The position numbers and the translations under genes are program-made. From Flavobacteriales bacterium UBA6057 (GTDB lineage: Bacteria > Bacteroidota > Bacteroidia > Flavobacteriales_G > Salibacteraceae), in assembly GCA_002428995.1 (NCBI GenBank), contig DIYJ01000013.1, positions 1 through 33,851 on the forward strand: 33,851 nucleotides of DNA, in the 5' to 3' direction. Each line of letters opens with the position of its first letter. The stretch's first letter is position 1. The notes under the pieces are model-generated. The model made no database searches, was not told the origin of the DNA, and saw nothing but the letters and a program-made list of their open reading frames with translations. Below are positions 32,783-33,851 of this stretch, piece by piece.

Positions 32783-33790
32783 ATGACCTTCACGAGGATG
32801 ATGGTGGTGGCATTAGCCTTTGGGATGCTGGTCCCTCTGGCGAGTGTTGCCCAAAAAGCTAAAAAAGACGGCTTGGGCTATTTCAACTATGTCCAGCCCC
32901 GAATGTCGTCTGAGCTGGATGGTTTTGAGTACTTCGGCCTGGAGGTAGAGATCAGCGATCAGGATGTCTACAGGCGCAAGCAGATCGAGCAATACCTATC
33001 CATTGAGCAGTACAAGGTGGCAGGTGTGGAAAACACTCCCCAGTTCACGATCAAGGTAGTGGAGTCACCGTTTCAGTTCAAATCGAACGGTAAGAAATCC
33101 TATGCTCAGAAGTACAAGGAAGACGGGCAGGAAAAGTCTCGGACGATGCATTACTACACCGGCTCCATGACCTATCACTACACCATGAAGGTGTTGAGCC
33201 CGGAGGGTGAGGAGCTGTTCCGCGACTTGGTGAGAGGTAGTGAAACGACCAAGGGTAGACCCTCTCCATCCATGACCGATGCCCATGACATGTATGTTCA
33301 GGATAAGCTCAAGTTCAAGCAAAACGTGCTCAAGAGCAGTTCGGAGCGATTGGGGAAGGCCTTTAACAATCACTTTGTGGACCTTCGAAAGGCGATTCAC
33401 CTGCATGCGGTAAGCATCAAGGAGAAGAAGTTTGAGTATCCGGGATTTAATGCGGCTTATGCCGATCTGGAACGTTGCTATGCCGTGCTGAATGTCACCA
33501 ACGATGGCACACCAGAATCGGAAGAGCTGCTCGCCAAGTGCATTGACTTCTGGACCGCGTTTGTGCAAGATGCTACGCCTTCAGACAGCAAGTCCAGGAA
33601 GAACGCGGAAGTGACCGCAGCAGCTTACTATGACCTTGGGCTGGCTTACTTCTTTTTGCAGCGCTACGCAGAAGCTTCTGAGAATTTCGCGCAGGCCGCA
33701 ACTTATGATAAAGGCGTAGTGCCGGGGATCAAAAACATGGTTGCCGTAAGCAGTGACTGTGCCGACCGGCAAAGCGGTGCTCAGAAATAG
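32783..33790 (+). CDS. Secreted protein with C-terminal TPR-like repeats
   Basis: The 335-residue protein has a signal peptide (about 1-23, ending ASVAQ). A beta-rich N-terminal half follows (VQPRMSSELDGFEYFGLEVEI, then PQFTIKVVESPFQFKS and YYTGSMTYHYTMKVLSPEG) with many Tyr. The C-terminal half is helical and ends in a TPR-like hairpin (TAAAYYDLGLAYFFLQRYAEASENFAQAATYD). TPR segments mediate protein contacts. It is the second gene of an operon with the 32051 gene, so a shared envelope task is likely but unknown. The window ends shortly after, in half a terminator. Confidence 0.8.
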   Translation: MTFTRMMVVALAFGMLVPLASVAQKAKKDGLGYFNYVQPRMSSELDGFEYFGLEVEISDQDVYRRKQIEQYLSIEQYKVAGVENTPQFTIKVVESPFQFKSNGKKSYAQKYKEDGQEKSRTMHYYTGSMTYHYTMKVLSPEGEELFRDLVRGSETTKGRPSPSMTDAHDMYVQDKLKFKQNVLKSSSERLGKAFNNHFVDLRKAIHLHAVSIKEKKFEYPGFNAAYADLERCYAVLNVTNDGTPESEELLAKCIDFWTAFVQDATPSDSKSRKNAEVTAAAYYDLGLAYFFLQRYAEASENFAQAATYDKGVVPGIKNMVAVSSDCADRQSGAQK

Positions 33791-33831
33791 CCGAGGCACT
33801 GAACCTCTCTGAATCTAAAAAACGAAACGGC

Positions 33832-33851
33832 CGCGTGTACTCTATCACGCG
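33832..33851 (+). terminator. Hairpin at window edge, probable terminator (cut off)
   Basis: CGCGTG (33832-33837) pairs with CACGCG (33846-33851) across an 8-nt loop, 41 bp after the stop of the TPR protein. The 3' flank with any T-tract is outside the window, so termination cannot be confirmed. Confidence 0.5.

Overview
The window looks like a chromosomal stretch from a Bacteroidota bacterium, most likely in the Flavobacteriales or a Cryomorphaceae-like lineage. The evidence is a DUF5686 outer-membrane protein with a carboxypeptidase-regulatory-like domain, a periplasmic beta-propeller sensor kinase paired with a LytTR regulator, a DUF6443-type RHS protein, many signal peptides and lipoproteins, no obvious Shine-Dalgarno sequences, and occasional matches to the Bacteroidota -7 box TAnnTTTG. 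The species cannot be named from the sequence alone.

Layout. (1) 20-4693: an ECF sigma factor overlapping a small membrane protein (minus strand), divergent from a LytTR response regulator overlapping a propeller-type histidine kinase (plus strand). (2) 4774-5845: two paralogous cysteine-rich secreted proteins, separated from the kinase by a perfect-palindrome terminator. (3) 6020-15034, all minus strand and mostly housekeeping: DUF5686 protein, polyphosphate kinase, a LytTR regulator with a four-helix LytS-like kinase, a small conserved protein and a DEAD-box-type RNA helicase. Non-coding repeats sit at 8671-9072 and 13222-13281. (4) 15876-29294, plus strand: a 13-kb polymorphic-toxin-like locus. 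It has a 1,763-residue secreted protein with a SpvB-like start, two CUB domains and a sugar-binding-like C terminus. A small secreted protein follows, then a 2,144-residue RHS protein, and finally a lipoprotein whose start codon shares a base with the RHS stop codon. (5) 29295-31320: an AT-richer patch with two small envelope proteins, three copies of an AAAAGTGTTG-type repeat, a perfect 44-bp tandem duplication resembling IS21-family ends, and a possible short gene or remnant. (6) 31326-33790: one lipoprotein and two secreted proteins of unknown function.

The main result is the C terminus of the RHS protein. After a canonical RHS-associated core (about residues 1730-1833) lies a region of about 311 residues. 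Its distal part carries a GPG calcium-loop-like motif, a D..D.AA..HD.AY helix and a following AD motif, the arrangement of parvovirus VP1-type phospholipase A2. I infer a membrane-attacking RHS effector, with the overlapping lipoprotein as the best candidate immunity protein and the upstream SpvB-like protein as the other half of a TcB/TcC-like two-protein shell. The domain assignments come from motif reading by eye; the toxin/immunity and shell roles are inference.
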